Below are positions 51,961 to 61,082 of a stretch of 64,000 bases of DNA, in pieces (the first letter of the stretch is position 1; each line of letters opens with the position of its first letter). Made by a program: the position numbers and the translations under genes. The notes under the pieces are model-generated. The model worked only from the letters and a program-made list of their open reading frames with translations, was not told where the DNA came from and did no database searches. The DNA is from Paenibacillus_E qinlingensis (GTDB lineage: Bacteria > Bacillota > Bacilli > Paenibacillales > NBRC-103111): assembly GCF_028746185.1 (NCBI RefSeq), contig NZ_JAQIVH010000020.1:1-64000 (forward strand), written 5' to 3'.

Positions 51961-54678
51961 ATGTCCAATAAGGACTCTTTTTCTGTGCGTAAGCAGTTAA
52001 CTGTCGGCACGAAATCGTTCCAGTATTACAGCCTTCCTGACTTTGAAAGTCAAGGTCACGGCACAATTAGCAATCTGCCAGTTTCGATCCGCGTATTGCT
52101 TGAAGCTGCTGTCCGTCAATTCGATGGTCGCGCAATTACAAGTGAGCACGTGAAACAAATCGCTGGCTGGGCTGAAGGCCGCGATGAAAACAAAGAAATT
52201 CCTTTCATTCCTGCTCGTATCGTTCTTCAAGATTTCACAGGTGTTCCAGTCGTCGTTGACCTTGCGGCAATGCGTGCGACTATGGCTCGTGAAGGTGGAG
52301 ATCCTAGACGTATTAATCCACTTGTTCCTGTTGACCTTGTAATTGACCACTCTGTCATGGTTGATGCTTTCGGTTCCCCGGATGCACTCGAAATGAACAT
52401 TAACTTAGAATTCGAAAGAAACGAAGAGCGTTACCGCTTCTTGCGTTGGGCGCAAACAGCATTCGATAACTTCCGTGCTGTGCCACCTTCAACAGGTATC
52501 GTTCACCAAGTTAACTTGGAGTACTTGGCATCTGTTGCAGCAACGAAAACAATTGACGGCGAAACTGTCGTGTACCCGGATTCCCTCGTAGGTACAGACT
52601 CCCATACAACAATGATTAACGGTCTTGGTGTTGTAGGTTGGGGCGTTGGCGGTATCGAAGCGGAAGCTGGTATGCTTGGTCAACCTCTATACTTCGTAGC
52701 TCCAGACGTCGTTGGTTTCAAATTAACTGGTCAATTGGCAGAAGGCGCTACAGCGACTGACTTGGCATTGACGGTTACTCAAATTTTGCGTAAAAAAGGC
52801 GTTGTTGGTAAATTCGTTGAGTTCTTCGGTCCTGGACTAAGCAACATCTCCTTGGCTGACCGCGCAACAGTTGCGAACATGGCTCCTGAGTACGGCGCAA
52901 CAATAGGTTTCTTCCCTGTTGATAACGAAACATTGAACTACTTGCGTGCAACTGGCCGTGAGGAAGAGCAAATTGCACTTGTAGAAGCTTATTACAAAGC
53001 ACAAGGCATGTTCCGCACAGACAGCACGCCAGATCCAGTGTTCACAGATGTTCTTGAACTTGATCTTAGCACGGTAGTTCCAAGCTTAGCTGGTCCTAAA
53101 CGTCCGCAAGATCGCGTAGAACTTACGAACATGAAAGAATCTTTCAACGCTATCATCCGTACACCGATCGAAAAAGGCGGATACGGCTTGACGGAAGAGA
53201 AAGTGGCTGAAGTTGTTGATGTTGTGTATCCAAACGAAACAGTTAAAATGGGTACTGGCGCAGTCGTCATCGCGGCGATTACTTCCTGTACGAACACATC
53301 CAACCCAAGCGTTATGATCGGTGCTGGACTTGTAGCGAAAAAAGCGGTAGCTCTTGGTTTGAAAAAACCAGCTTTCGTAAAAAGCTCTTTGACACCAGGT
53401 TCCCTTGTTGTTACTGAGTACCTGATCAAAGCAGGACTTCTTGAGTCCCTAGAAGCTCTTGGCTTCCACGTTGCTGGTTACGGCTGTGCAACTTGTATCG
53501 GTAACTCCGGTCCGCTTCCAGACGAAGTAAGCAAAGCGATTATCGACAACGATATGACAGTTGCTGCTGTTATCTCCGGTAACCGTAACTTCGAAGGCCG
53601 CGTTCACGCACAAGTAAAAGCGAACTACCTTGGATCACCTCCACTCGTTGTTGCTTATGCTCTTGCAGGTACTGTAAACATCGATCTTGCGACAGATCCT
53701 ATCGGTTATGACCATACTAACAAACCTGTCTACTTGAAAGACATCTGGCCTACAAACCAAGAGATTCAAGATGCTCTTAACATTGCTATGAGCCCTGACA
53801 TGTTCCGCGACAAATACAGCAACGTATTCCGCGCGAATGAGCGTTTCAACCAAATTCAAATCCCTGAAGGCGATCTGTATGAGTTCGATACGAACTCCAC
53901 GTATATCCAAGAGCCTCCGTTCTTCACAGACTTAGGAACAGTTCTTGATGATATCGCAGATATCCGCAGCGCAAAAACACTAGCACTTATGGGCGATTCC
54001 GTTACAACGGATCACATCTCCCCAGCTGGTAACATCAAAGTAGACAGCCCTGGAGGCCAATACTTGATTAACCATGGTGTAAAAAGAGAAGACTTCAACT
54101 CCTACGGTTCCCGTCGTGGTAACCACGAAGTGATGATGCGCGGTACGTTCGCGAACATTCGTATTCGTAACCAAGTGGCACCAGGAACTGAAGGCGGCGT
54201 AACAACTTACTTGCCAACTGGCGAAGTGGAGTCCATCTACGATGCTTCCATGAAGTATCAAGCTGAAGGCCAAAACCTTGTCGTTATCGCAGGTAAAGAG
54301 TACGGAACTGGATCTTCCCGTGACTGGGCAGCAAAAGGTACTTTCTTGTTAGGCGTTAAAGCTGTTATCGCGGAAAGCTTCGAGCGTATCCACCGTAGTA
54401 ATCTTGTTGGAATGGGCGTTCTTCCACTTCAATTCGTTAACGGCGAAAGCTGGAAAACACTAGGTATTACGGGTCGCGAAACATTCGACATCACTGGCCT
54501 TAGCAACGATGTTCAACCAGGTTCCACAGTAAAAGTTACTGCAACTCGTGAAGATGGCACTAGCTTCGAATTCACAGCTCTTGTGCGTTTGGATAGCTTG
54601 GTAGACGTAGACTACTACCGTAATGGTGGTATCCTGCAAACGGTTCTTCGTTCGATTCTTGCAGAAAACAAAAACTAA
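51961..54678 (+). CDS. acnA: aconitate hydratase (AcnA/CitB type)
   Basis: Interconverts citrate and isocitrate in the TCA cycle; without its iron-sulphur cluster this type can bind RNA. The 905 residues match IRP1/AcnA length. Cluster cysteines are visible in AAITSCTNTSNP and GYGCATCIGNSGP. Other signatures are VGTDSHTTMINGLGVVGWG, and the C-terminal swivel domain with GDSVTTDHISPAG, YGSRRGNHEVMMRGTF and GKEYGTGSSRDWAAKG. The start ATG follows GAGGAGG. It is transcribed alone. Confidence 0.97.
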   Translation: MSNKDSFSVRKQLTVGTKSFQYYSLPDFESQGHGTISNLPVSIRVLLEAAVRQFDGRAITSEHVKQIAGWAEGRDENKEIPFIPARIVLQDFTGVPVVVDLAAMRATMAREGGDPRRINPLVPVDLVIDHSVMVDAFGSPDALEMNINLEFERNEERYRFLRWAQTAFDNFRAVPPSTGIVHQVNLEYLASVAATKTIDGETVVYPDSLVGTDSHTTMINGLGVVGWGVGGIEAEAGMLGQPLYFVAPDVVGFKLTGQLAEGATATDLALTVTQILRKKGVVGKFVEFFGPGLSNISLADRATVANMAPEYGATIGFFPVDNETLNYLRATGREEEQIALVEAYYKAQGMFRTDSTPDPVFTDVLELDLSTVVPSLAGPKRPQDRVELTNMKESFNAIIRTPIEKGGYGLTEEKVAEVVDVVYPNETVKMGTGAVVIAAITSCTNTSNPSVMIGAGLVAKKAVALGLKKPAFVKSSLTPGSLVVTEYLIKAGLLESLEALGFHVAGYGCATCIGNSGPLPDEVSKAIIDNDMTVAAVISGNRNFEGRVHAQVKANYLGSPPLVVAYALAGTVNIDLATDPIGYDHTNKPVYLKDIWPTNQEIQDALNIAMSPDMFRDKYSNVFRANERFNQIQIPEGDLYEFDTNSTYIQEPPFFTDLGTVLDDIADIRSAKTLALMGDSVTTDHISPAGNIKVDSPGGQYLINHGVKREDFNSYGSRRGNHEVMMRGTFANIRIRNQVAPGTEGGVTTYLPTGEVESIYDASMKYQAEGQNLVVIAGKEYGTGSSRDWAAKGTFLLGVKAVIAESFERIHRSNLVGMGVLPLQFVNGESWKTLGITGRETFDITGLSNDVQPGSTVKVTATREDGTSFEFTALVRLDSLVDVDYYRNGGILQTVLRSILAENKN

Positions 54679-54708
54679 TCATTATAATATCCAGCAAAAC
54701 ACACACAC

Positions 54709-54753
54709 AAAGCTCGGGATTGCCTTCATGGCAGTCTCGGGCTTTTTCCTTTT
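54709..54753 (+). terminator. terminator of the aconitase gene
   Basis: AAGCTCGGGATTGCC pairs with GGCAGTCTCGGGCTT (including G-T pairs) around TTCAT, followed by TTTCCTTTT. Confidence 0.88.
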
Positions 54754-54909
54754 GATGGAAAAACAAGTGATTAATTCACTCATTTTGCTCAAAAATTCAA
54801 CCCTCCTGACCCTTACTGCCCCAAGGGATTGACTTACATTTCCAAAAACTGCGGGTTGAGACGAGGTATACTGGCACCTATACTGAGGAAAGCGAAAGGG
54901 GAGATGAAG

Positions 54910-55572
54910 ATGATGTTGATTAAAAAACTAGTCGTAGTCGCACTCGTAGCTTCCTTTGGTTTAGGGATGAATGCAGGAACGTGGAGCCCGAAGGCATCCG
55001 CAGCAGAAGCTACGACTTTAAAGCAAGGCACACAAAATGGTGACGTATGGGACGCACAATTCCGACTAAAAACTTTAGGCATATATGAGCCTTCTATAGA
55101 TGGAAAATATGGTCCGATTACAGCCGCGGCAGTTCGTAACTTCCAAACGAATTATGGACTTAGCGTGGACGGAATCGTTGGTGCGAAAACGTGGGAGTAC
55201 TTGCAAAAATTCACGGTGAATCAAGCAGAGCTCGATATGCTGGCTAAAGTCATTTACAGTGAGGCACGCGGAGAATCCTATCAGGGTCAAGTAGCTGTTG
55301 GAGCGGTCGTTATGAACCGGTTAAAATCCAGTCAGTTCGAGAATACCATTCAAGGTATCGTGTTCGAGAGTGGTGCTTTTACGGCAGTCAGCGATGGCCA
55401 ATATAATTTAACACCGGATAGTCAAGCTTATAAAGCTGCCTTAGAGGCTGTTCGCGGCTGGGACCCAACGGGTGGCGCACTCTACTATTTCAACCCAAAG
55501 ACTGCGACAAGCTCTTGGATCTGGACACGTCAACAAACGGTACAGATTGGTAATCATATTTTTGCGAAGTAA
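54910..55572 (+). CDS. sleB: SleB-like cell wall (cortex) hydrolase
   Basis: About 220 residues: a signal peptide (LIKKLVVVALVASFGLGMNAG), a peptidoglycan-binding domain (GDVWDAQFRLKTLGIY ... VRNFQTNYGLSVDGIVGAKTW, shown in pieces; about residues 35-105), and a Hydrolase_2 domain with the catalytic Glu in AKVIYSEARGESYQGQVAVG. SleB is a lytic transglycosylase that degrades spore cortex at germination. No ypeB follows, so it may be a SleB/CwlJ paralogue rather than the main germination enzyme. The ATG at 54910 is six bases after GGGGAG; the one at 54904 abuts that site. Confidence 0.85.
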   Translation: MMLIKKLVVVALVASFGLGMNAGTWSPKASAAEATTLKQGTQNGDVWDAQFRLKTLGIYEPSIDGKYGPITAAAVRNFQTNYGLSVDGIVGAKTWEYLQKFTVNQAELDMLAKVIYSEARGESYQGQVAVGAVVMNRLKSSQFENTIQGIVFESGAFTAVSDGQYNLTPDSQAYKAALEAVRGWDPTGGALYYFNPKTATSSWIWTRQQTVQIGNHIFAK

Positions 55573-55609
55573 TAGTGTGCAAATCGTGTGATGAACGCGA
55601 TGTATAAAT

Positions 55610-55663
55610 AAAAAACACCTCTAGATGGAGCCGCCCAAGCGAGCTCGTGTAGAGGTGTTTTTT
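55610..55663. terminator. bidirectional terminator
   Basis: AAAAAACACCTCTA pairs with TAGAGGTGTTTTTT around a 26-base loop holding a GAGC/GCTC-like inner dyad. It serves the convergent SleB-like and SRPBCC genes. Confidence 0.9.
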
Positions 55664-55683
55664 GTCCTAGAGAGGCTGCTGCG

Positions 55684-56601
55684 TTACGCTTGTTCCGCTA
55701 AATCCTTCATATGCTCCATAACTTCGAGATGCACATGGCGAATAATGCTTTTGGTCCATATATCGAAATAGAGAGATGGCTTCACTTTCAAATCATACCA
55801 GCTCGTGCCGATGAGTGTCGTGGTCCCGTCACCATTGTCTTCTAGAATAAATTGTCCTTTGGATAAACTCAAGTGCCCTAGTATTTCGGGATCATCTGGA
55901 AGTTTGGTTATGGCAAAGGTTAGCTTTCGGCTTTCTTCATACTCTACGATCTTCTCTTCGAAAATGATGCCGTTGCTGAAAATGCACTTTCGTGCTGCGC
56001 CAACATAATGGCCGTCTGCCGTGGATTGTACAGGGCTGGGCAAGCCGATTTTAAATAACCAATAATCAGGTTCTGACGTAATGGGTGAAAATGCGGTGAC
56101 ATGCTGCCATACAACTTCTGGCTTTGCATGAATTAAGATTCGGTCTGTGACCTGACTTTCACTTGGTTGAGCAGTCATCATATTGACTAGGATGAGAACG
56201 GCCATGGCCGAGAGAATACTGACGTTTAACGTTGAATGGTTCCATTTAAACATCAGTTTACCCGCCAGAACACCGAGTAATATAAAAAGATAGATCAGTG
56301 GAGCCACAATGATCAGGCAAATATACCCCTCGCCCATCATGAAATAACTATAAATTAAACCTACAACAAGATTAAGAAAAGCATAACCAAAAGATGGGCC
56401 AACCGACACGCGGTGGTTTCGCCAGAAATAGGCATTAATCATCCCCATGATAAACGGGAGCAAGACGAAATCCGATAAGATCAGAATCCCTCCCACACCT
56501 GTTGCTACCTTGACGATATACGCAGTAACAAGCATAAAGATGATTCCGCAACCATTAGCCACAGCGATTCCTAACCAGATATCTTTGGCTCTCCGACTCA
56601 T
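55684..56601 (-). CDS. membrane protein with C-terminal SRPBCC-like domain
   Basis: About 305 residues. The first 155 hold four or five membrane segments (IAVANGCGIIFMLVTAYIV, GGILILSDFVLLPFIMG, then YAFLNLVVGLIYSYF, ICLIIVAPLIYLFILLG and SILSAMAVLILVNMM). The remaining 150 form a soluble START/SRPBCC-like domain (DRILIHAKPEVVWQHVTAF ... GTTTLIGTSWYDLKVKPSLY, in pieces). SRPBCC domains bind hydrophobic ligands. The fusion is unusual; function unknown. The ATG at 56601 is eight bases after AAGGGAG; a GTG at 56610 abuts that site. Confidence 0.75.
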   Translation of the reverse strand: MSRRAKDIWLGIAVANGCGIIFMLVTAYIVKVATGVGGILILSDFVLLPFIMGMINAYFWRNHRVSVGPSFGYAFLNLVVGLIYSYFMMGEGYICLIIVAPLIYLFILLGVLAGKLMFKWNHSTLNVSILSAMAVLILVNMMTAQPSESQVTDRILIHAKPEVVWQHVTAFSPITSEPDYWLFKIGLPSPVQSTADGHYVGAARKCIFSNGIIFEEKIVEYEESRKLTFAITKLPDDPEILGHLSLSKGQFILEDNGDGTTTLIGTSWYDLKVKPSLYFDIWTKSIIRHVHLEVMEHMKDLAEQA

Positions 56602-56725
56602 TGTTTTCACTCCCTTGGACTGTCACGTAGACGTTGTCGATACGATACTATGACTAATCTAACGTGATTTGGAGTGATTGTAAATAATAACCAGTTTTAT
56701 TATAAAAGAAAGCCAACGCACTTAC

Positions 56726-57622
56726 TCAGGCGTCAGCTTGTTCTTCATACCACGGATTTAAGTGAACGAGCACCTCATCCACATCACTATGGGCCTCTTT
56801 GATTTTGCGCTTAATGCTGCGGCTGATATCATGACCTTCTTGAATCGTCAACTGGCCTGGAACGCCAAGTCTCGCATCAACTAATATGTAATGACCATGT
56901 TCCCTCGCACGAAGCCGATCAATCCGCTTAACCTCAGGTACATCTCGAATCAATGTGATATATTGCTCGATATAGGCTTGGCTGACACTACGCTCCATCA
57001 AAATATCAAAGGATTCGCTACCCATCTCGTAGGCCAGCTTTAATACAAGAAAGGAGACGATAATCCCCGCTACGGGGTCTCCGTAAGCCAAGTAGCTAAT
57101 ATTGTAGTGATCTCCGATCAATGCTAAGCCGATCCCCACCGAGGCCGCTATAGAGGCGTACACGTCCGCTAAATGGTCGTAGGCTGTGGCCATCAGCCCT
57201 TTGCTATTAAGCTGCTTTCCTATACGCATCGTGTAGATATAGAGAACTTGTTTCCACACGAGGGAAACGACAGCTGCACAAAGGGCAATGATATGCGCCT
57301 CGCCCGCTGGCTCAAATAGAGCATGTATCGAGTGATAGCCCATATAGATTGCGGCTCCGGCCAATATTATCGCAACAATAAAAGCCCCGAGCACCTCTGC
57401 TTTCCCGTGCCCGTAAGGATGATCCACATCCGCTGGTTTGGAGGATACGCGCATGGAGCTATAAGCCGTTGCAGTCGCAATAACATCTCCAGCGTTATGA
57501 ATACCGTCGGCAATTAGCACTTGGCTATTGAACAGAAGGCCGACGATGATTTTGATGGCGGTCAGCACGATGTTACTGGCTAGGCTTATCCAGATCGCAA
57601 GCATCGAGGCTGTCTTCTTCAT
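56726..57622 (-). CDS. cation diffusion facilitator family transporter
   Basis: Exports divalent metal ions (Zn, Mn, Co or Fe) in exchange for protons. The 298 residues have six membrane helices and a cytoplasmic C-terminal domain. The metal site is seen as ADGIHNAGDVIAT in helix 2 and TAYDHLADVYAS in helix 5, with the His-containing loop DHPYGHGKAEVLGA. The HxxxD in helix 2 and DHxxD in helix 5 are closest to the Mn/Fe-type or mixed CDF groups; I cannot assign the ion. The gene is single. Confidence 0.92.
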   Translation of the reverse strand: MKKTASMLAIWISLASNIVLTAIKIIVGLLFNSQVLIADGIHNAGDVIATATAYSSMRVSSKPADVDHPYGHGKAEVLGAFIVAIILAGAAIYMGYHSIHALFEPAGEAHIIALCAAVVSLVWKQVLYIYTMRIGKQLNSKGLMATAYDHLADVYASIAASVGIGLALIGDHYNISYLAYGDPVAGIIVSFLVLKLAYEMGSESFDILMERSVSQAYIEQYITLIRDVPEVKRIDRLRAREHGHYILVDARLGVPGQLTIQEGHDISRSIKRKIKEAHSDVDEVLVHLNPWYEEQADA

Positions 57623-57773
57623 GATGGCCCACTCCCTTTCCCACTTTTAGTATGGCTTATCGGCGGTAAAGCATCCGTCTATGTTGGGGATTCGGATTTA
57701 GGCGTTGGGGTGGGAGTGCGTAGGGACGCGGAGGGACGCGGAGGGACGGACGGGACAGGATGGACAAGACGGG

Positions 57774-57907
57774 ATGGGACAGGACAGGACGGGACAGGAC
57801 GGGACAGGACGGGACAGGACGGGACAGGACGGGACAGGACGGGACAGGACGGGACAGGACGGGACAGGACGGGACAGGACGGGACAGGACGGGACAGGAC
57901 GGGACAA
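57774..57907. repeat. 10-bp tandem repeat (GGGACAGGAC) x13
   Basis: About thirteen near-perfect copies of GGGACAGGAC, flanked by variants (GGATGGGACAGGACAGGAC). All frames on both strands are open through it, giving artefact peptides such as RPVPSCPVLS and GTGRDRTGQD; none has a start with a ribosome binding site. Confidence 0.95.
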
Positions 57908-57930
57908 GACGGGATGGGACAGAGCAAATG

Positions 57931-58145
57931 AAAAAGCAGTAATAAGCAAGTTTACCCTGCTTATTACTGCTTACATAGGTGCATATTGCGAGATAAGCCC
58001 ACCGCGAGTGCTTATGAGCTGCAAGATGTCCCGTTTCGGGCGTATGTGCTAGCGATAAGCACCCTTACCTTGCTTATTGCTGCTTAGATCGGCGCATACA
58101 GCGTGATAGGACCACCGCGAGTGCTTATGTGCCGCAAGATGGACA
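57931..58145. repeat. imperfect 110-bp direct repeat with a terminator-like hairpin
   Basis: Two related halves (from 57945 and from 58066) share TGCTTATT(A/G)CTGCTTA, then CGCATA..GCG(A/T)GATA, CCACCGCGAGTGCTTATG and GCAAGATG. The first half includes a 15-bp stem AAGCAGTAATAAGCA/TGCTTATTACTGCTT (57936-57972) followed on the reverse strand by TTTTTC, which could end the iclR transcript. Confidence 0.75.
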
Positions 58146-58154
58146 TTAATGCCG

Positions 58155-58898
58155 CTAGCGCAGCATCGTACCCATCCGGCGCGCCGCCTCCATAATCGTC
58201 GGCGCCTGCTCTTGCATCAGCTCCAGCGTAAGCCTGTTCGCTGGACCCGAGACCGCCAGGGCGGCCACTAGACGGCCGCCGCGGTCGAGAATGGGCGCGG
58301 ACACAGCTGCCGCGCCGGGCTCACGCTCTTCGACGCTCGTGGCGAAGCCTGCGCGTCGTGTGTCGCTGAGCTGCTGCAGGTACGCCTGCGTGTCTAACCC
58401 TGTCGGCCAGTCGGCCGAGGTTAGCAGCTGCTCCAGCAGCCCTGGCTCAGCGAAGGCGACGAGCACCTTGCTCGAGGCGCCGACGTAAAGCGGCATTCGT
58501 GCCCCAACAGGGGCAACACGGCGAATGGCATGATTGCTCTGCACGGCTTGGATGCGCACGCGCACCAGGCCGTCCTGCACGTACAGCGAGATCGTCTCGC
58601 CGAGAAGATCTCGCAGCCGTTCCATCTCCGGCAGCAGAATGATGCCGGGGTCTCCCTCTTTGGACAGGTTAGCCGAAAGCTCCCAGAGCCGGTAGCCCAG
58701 TCTGTACTTATCCGTCGCTTCATCACGCATGATGAAGCCCTTGCCTTCAAGGGATGCTAGAAGGCGATGTACGGTACTTTTGTGTAGCTGCACACGTGTA
58801 GCAATTTCGGTTAACGTCAACTCAGACGCTCCTGTGAAACAAAGCATAATATCTAAAGCGCGCTCAACAGCACGCACGGTCAGCTTGCCATCTTCCAT
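58155..58898 (-). CDS. IclR family transcriptional regulator
   Basis: A 247-residue DNA-binding regulator. It has an N-terminal winged helix-turn-helix (residues 8-70; LTEIATRVQLHKSTVHRLLASLEGK, in pieces) and a C-terminal effector domain (from about residue 80; VAPVGARMPLYVGASSKVLVAF, in pieces, and GFATSVEEREPGAAAVSAPI). IclR proteins sense small carbon compounds; the target genes are not adjacent except the divergent hydrolase. Two palindromes lie just upstream, probably its own operators. The coding sequence is GC-rich compared with the window average. Confidence 0.92.
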   Translation of the reverse strand: MEDGKLTVRAVERALDIMLCFTGASELTLTEIATRVQLHKSTVHRLLASLEGKGFIMRDEATDKYRLGYRLWELSANLSKEGDPGIILLPEMERLRDLLGETISLYVQDGLVRVRIQAVQSNHAIRRVAPVGARMPLYVGASSKVLVAFAEPGLLEQLLTSADWPTGLDTQAYLQQLSDTRRAGFATSVEEREPGAAAVSAPILDRGGRLVAALAVSGPANRLTLELMQEQAPTIMEAARRMGTMLR

Positions 58899-58929
58899 AG
58901 AAGAGTCACCACCTTTTATAAGCCAAACT

Positions 58930-58967
58930 GTTTCACTATATGAAACCTTGTTATGTTCAGTATAACG
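58930..58967. promoter_or_regulatory. two palindromes upstream of the IclR gene
   Basis: GTTTCACTATATGAAAC (58930-58946, six-base arms, five-base spacer) and GTTATGTTCAGTATAAC (58951-58967, five-base arms) lie 31-70 bases before the iclR start. Position and shape fit operators for an autoregulated IclR protein. Confidence 0.55.
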
Positions 58968-59054
58968 AAACTACACGGAACCGTAAAGGTCAAAGACCTC
59001 TTTTTCCCATTATTACAGAACCGTTACAATAGGCTTACAAATGCCGCATCTACA

Positions 59055-59083
59055 TTGACTTGTAAGCGCATTCAGAATAATAT
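59055..59083 (+). promoter_or_regulatory. predicted sigma-A promoter with a cre-like site in its spacer
   Basis: TTGACT and TAATAT are separated by exactly 17 bases. The spacer begins with TGTAAGCGCATTCA (59061-59074), which matches the CcpA cre consensus TGWAANCGNTNWCA at 13 of 14 positions. CcpA binding there would repress the hydrolase gene. Confidence 0.6.
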
Positions 59084-59196
59084 TAAAGTACAGCATTATT
59101 TTTCAGAATATTTAAACAATTAACTCTCCCTTCCCAATTAACACCTCTAACTAGCGAAATTTCACATACACATCTTCACGGAGGGAGGCTTCATCG

Positions 59197-60222
59197 ATGT
59201 CTACTACTACACTCAATCCTGTTACGGGATCGCTGCAACCCACTCTTGATCAGGTTACGCAACCTTTTTTACGCAGGAAAAAGCTAATCACTACAGTTTT
59301 TCTAACTTTATTAATTCTTTGCACCTCAGTCGTACTCATCTTCCACGCTTACATTGCTTGGACCTTGGCTAGACCGCATATTGAGCCTCTGCATTCGAAT
59401 CCGATGAAGGCAGTCCGACTTCCTTATACGAACGTTTCTTTTCCAAGTCAAAACGGTACATCCAACTTAGATGGCTGGTTCATACCAGCTGTTGGCTCGA
59501 GTAAAACTGTCATTTTCTCACATGGCTATGGTGGTAATCGCGAAGAGGAATGGGTTCCTTTGTACACTTTAGCTCGCGAGCTTCATAAAAAGCAGTACAA
59601 CGTTCTCATGTTTGACTATGGTTATGTGAATCCCACTAGCAGTCGCCTCATGACCGGCGGTGTTCAGGAATCCCAAGAGCTGCTTGGGGCCATTGATTAC
59701 ATCAAACAGACCACTGGCGGTTCGATCTTTATTTGGGGCTTTTCCATGGGGGCAGGCACTGCCTTACAGACAGCTCTACAGCAAAACGGAGATATTTCTG
59801 GGATGATCCTAGACAGTACATTTCTGCTGAACTCGGACACCCTTTATCAAAATATAAATCAAATCGTGCACCTCCCTAAATACCCTTCTCTACCACTTGT
59901 TCGTTTATTCTTTCCTTTATTAAATGGCGTAAGCTTGCATGACGTGCCCTTCACGAAAGTGACCACAACGTCCTATGAGATGCCAATCTTCATGATTCAT
60001 GGCACCAATGATAACAAAGCTCCTCATGTTTTAGTCGAGGCTATGTTCAAGCAGCAACACAACACCGCCTCTAAGCTATGGATTCTCCCTAACGCACAGC
60101 ATGAACTTCTGTACCGTGCTGAGCCCAAAACGTATGTGAGCCGCACAATGGACTTCCTCGGAAGTATTGAACCATCGGCCACATCCGAGCACGTTAACGC
60201 TGGTATTCCCTCCTCCCTATAA
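59197..60222 (+). CDS. membrane-anchored alpha/beta hydrolase
   Basis: A 341-residue enzyme. A single N-terminal membrane helix (LITTVFLTLLILCTSVVLIF, about residues 30-50) precedes an alpha/beta hydrolase domain, which probably faces outside. The oxyanion motif is FSHGYGGNREE, the nucleophile Ser is in FIWGFSMGAGTALQ (about residue 183), the acid is in MIHGTNDNKAP and the His in PNAQHELLY. Related proteins are esterases or peptidases of unknown substrate. The start follows GGAGGGAGG. It is divergent from the iclR gene and may be its target. Confidence 0.88.
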   Translation: MSTTTLNPVTGSLQPTLDQVTQPFLRRKKLITTVFLTLLILCTSVVLIFHAYIAWTLARPHIEPLHSNPMKAVRLPYTNVSFPSQNGTSNLDGWFIPAVGSSKTVIFSHGYGGNREEEWVPLYTLARELHKKQYNVLMFDYGYVNPTSSRLMTGGVQESQELLGAIDYIKQTTGGSIFIWGFSMGAGTALQTALQQNGDISGMILDSTFLLNSDTLYQNINQIVHLPKYPSLPLVRLFFPLLNGVSLHDVPFTKVTTTSYEMPIFMIHGTNDNKAPHVLVEAMFKQQHNTASKLWILPNAQHELLYRAEPKTYVSRTMDFLGSIEPSATSEHVNAGIPSSL

Positions 60223-60223
60223 A

Positions 60224-60253
60224 ATCGACCTCTGATGAGGTCGGTATTTTTTT
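60224..60253 (+). terminator. terminator of the hydrolase gene
   Basis: CGACCTC pairs with GAGGTCG around TGAT and is followed by GTATTTTTTT, three bases after the stop codon. Confidence 0.92.
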
Positions 60254-60355
60254 GGCCATTTACCGGCTTGCATCCAAGCGCGAAAAAGAGGCAAGCAGCG
60301 CTTACCCTTCATCCTCATATTCAGCCAACCCTCTCAACTCAATGCTCCTACGTCG

Positions 60356-60550
60356 CAACTTAACTGGAAAACCTACAGCTAATTCCGTCTCATTTCATTG
60401 ATTACCAAGTATAAATGGAAAAAGTACAGCTAAATGTTGCAGTTTCCGCATATTCCCCTTAAAACCGCTAAATTAACTACAGGAAATCCATCTAAACTTC
60501 CTAAATGTGAAAAACTAGCTAGATTAGCTGTACTAAATCCAGCTATTTGC
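60356..60550. repeat. 195-bp dispersed repeat, copy 1
   Basis: This copy and the one at 61083-61276 share CTTAACTGGAAAACCTACAG, AAATGGAAAAAGTACAGCTA, TCCCCTTAAAACC, CTACAGGAAATCCATCTA and TAGATTAGCTGTA, in the same order and orientation. The unit contains several complementary AGCTGTA/TACAGCT segments, so it can fold. Confidence 0.88.
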
Positions 60551-60597
60551 ACGCGGCGGGGGTGATGGATTTTGCTAATGAATGCTGAGTTGTACTG

Positions 60598-60975
60598 GGT
60601 GAAAAGCGACTGCTGGTGGGTTACGATTTGTTTTAAGTGAAAAGCGACTGCTGCTGGGTTACGATTTGTTTTAAGTGACAAGTGGCTACTGGTGGGTTAC
60701 GGTTTCTGGTAAGTGATAAGCGCCTGCTGGTGGGTTACGGTTTGTGGTAAGTGATAAGCGACTGCTGGGTGGGTTACGGTTTCTGGTAAGTGATAAGGCT
60801 ACTGGTGGGTTACGGTTTCTGGTAAGTGATAAGCGGCTGCTGGTGGGTTACGGTTTCTGGTAAGTGATAAGCGGCTACTGGTGGGTTACGGTTTCTGGTA
60901 AGTGATAAGCGGCTGCTGGTGGGTTACGGTTTCTGGTAAGTGATAAGCGGCTACTGGTGGGTTAAGGTAAGTGAA
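60598..60975. repeat. 38-bp tandem repeat, about ten copies
   Basis: The unit AAGTGATAAGCGGCTACTGG plus TGGGTTACGGTTTCTGGT repeats about ten times, with variation mainly in the GGCT(A/G)CTGG part. It lies exactly between the two copies of the 195-bp repeat. No gene is visible. Confidence 0.93.
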
Positions 60976-61082
60976 AGTAGCTAGTTACTTAGGTCCTTAC
61001 TTAGACCCTGGACTCACTGTTCTCTTGTGCATTAGACACCGTATGCGCTTCGATCCAGGTGCCTCATGTATGCCTACAACAA

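Noticed and set aside
57679..58052. Long open frames on both strands over the decamer repeat
   Set aside because: The 10-bp unit has no stop codon in any frame, so frames are open by composition; peptides are pure repeats.
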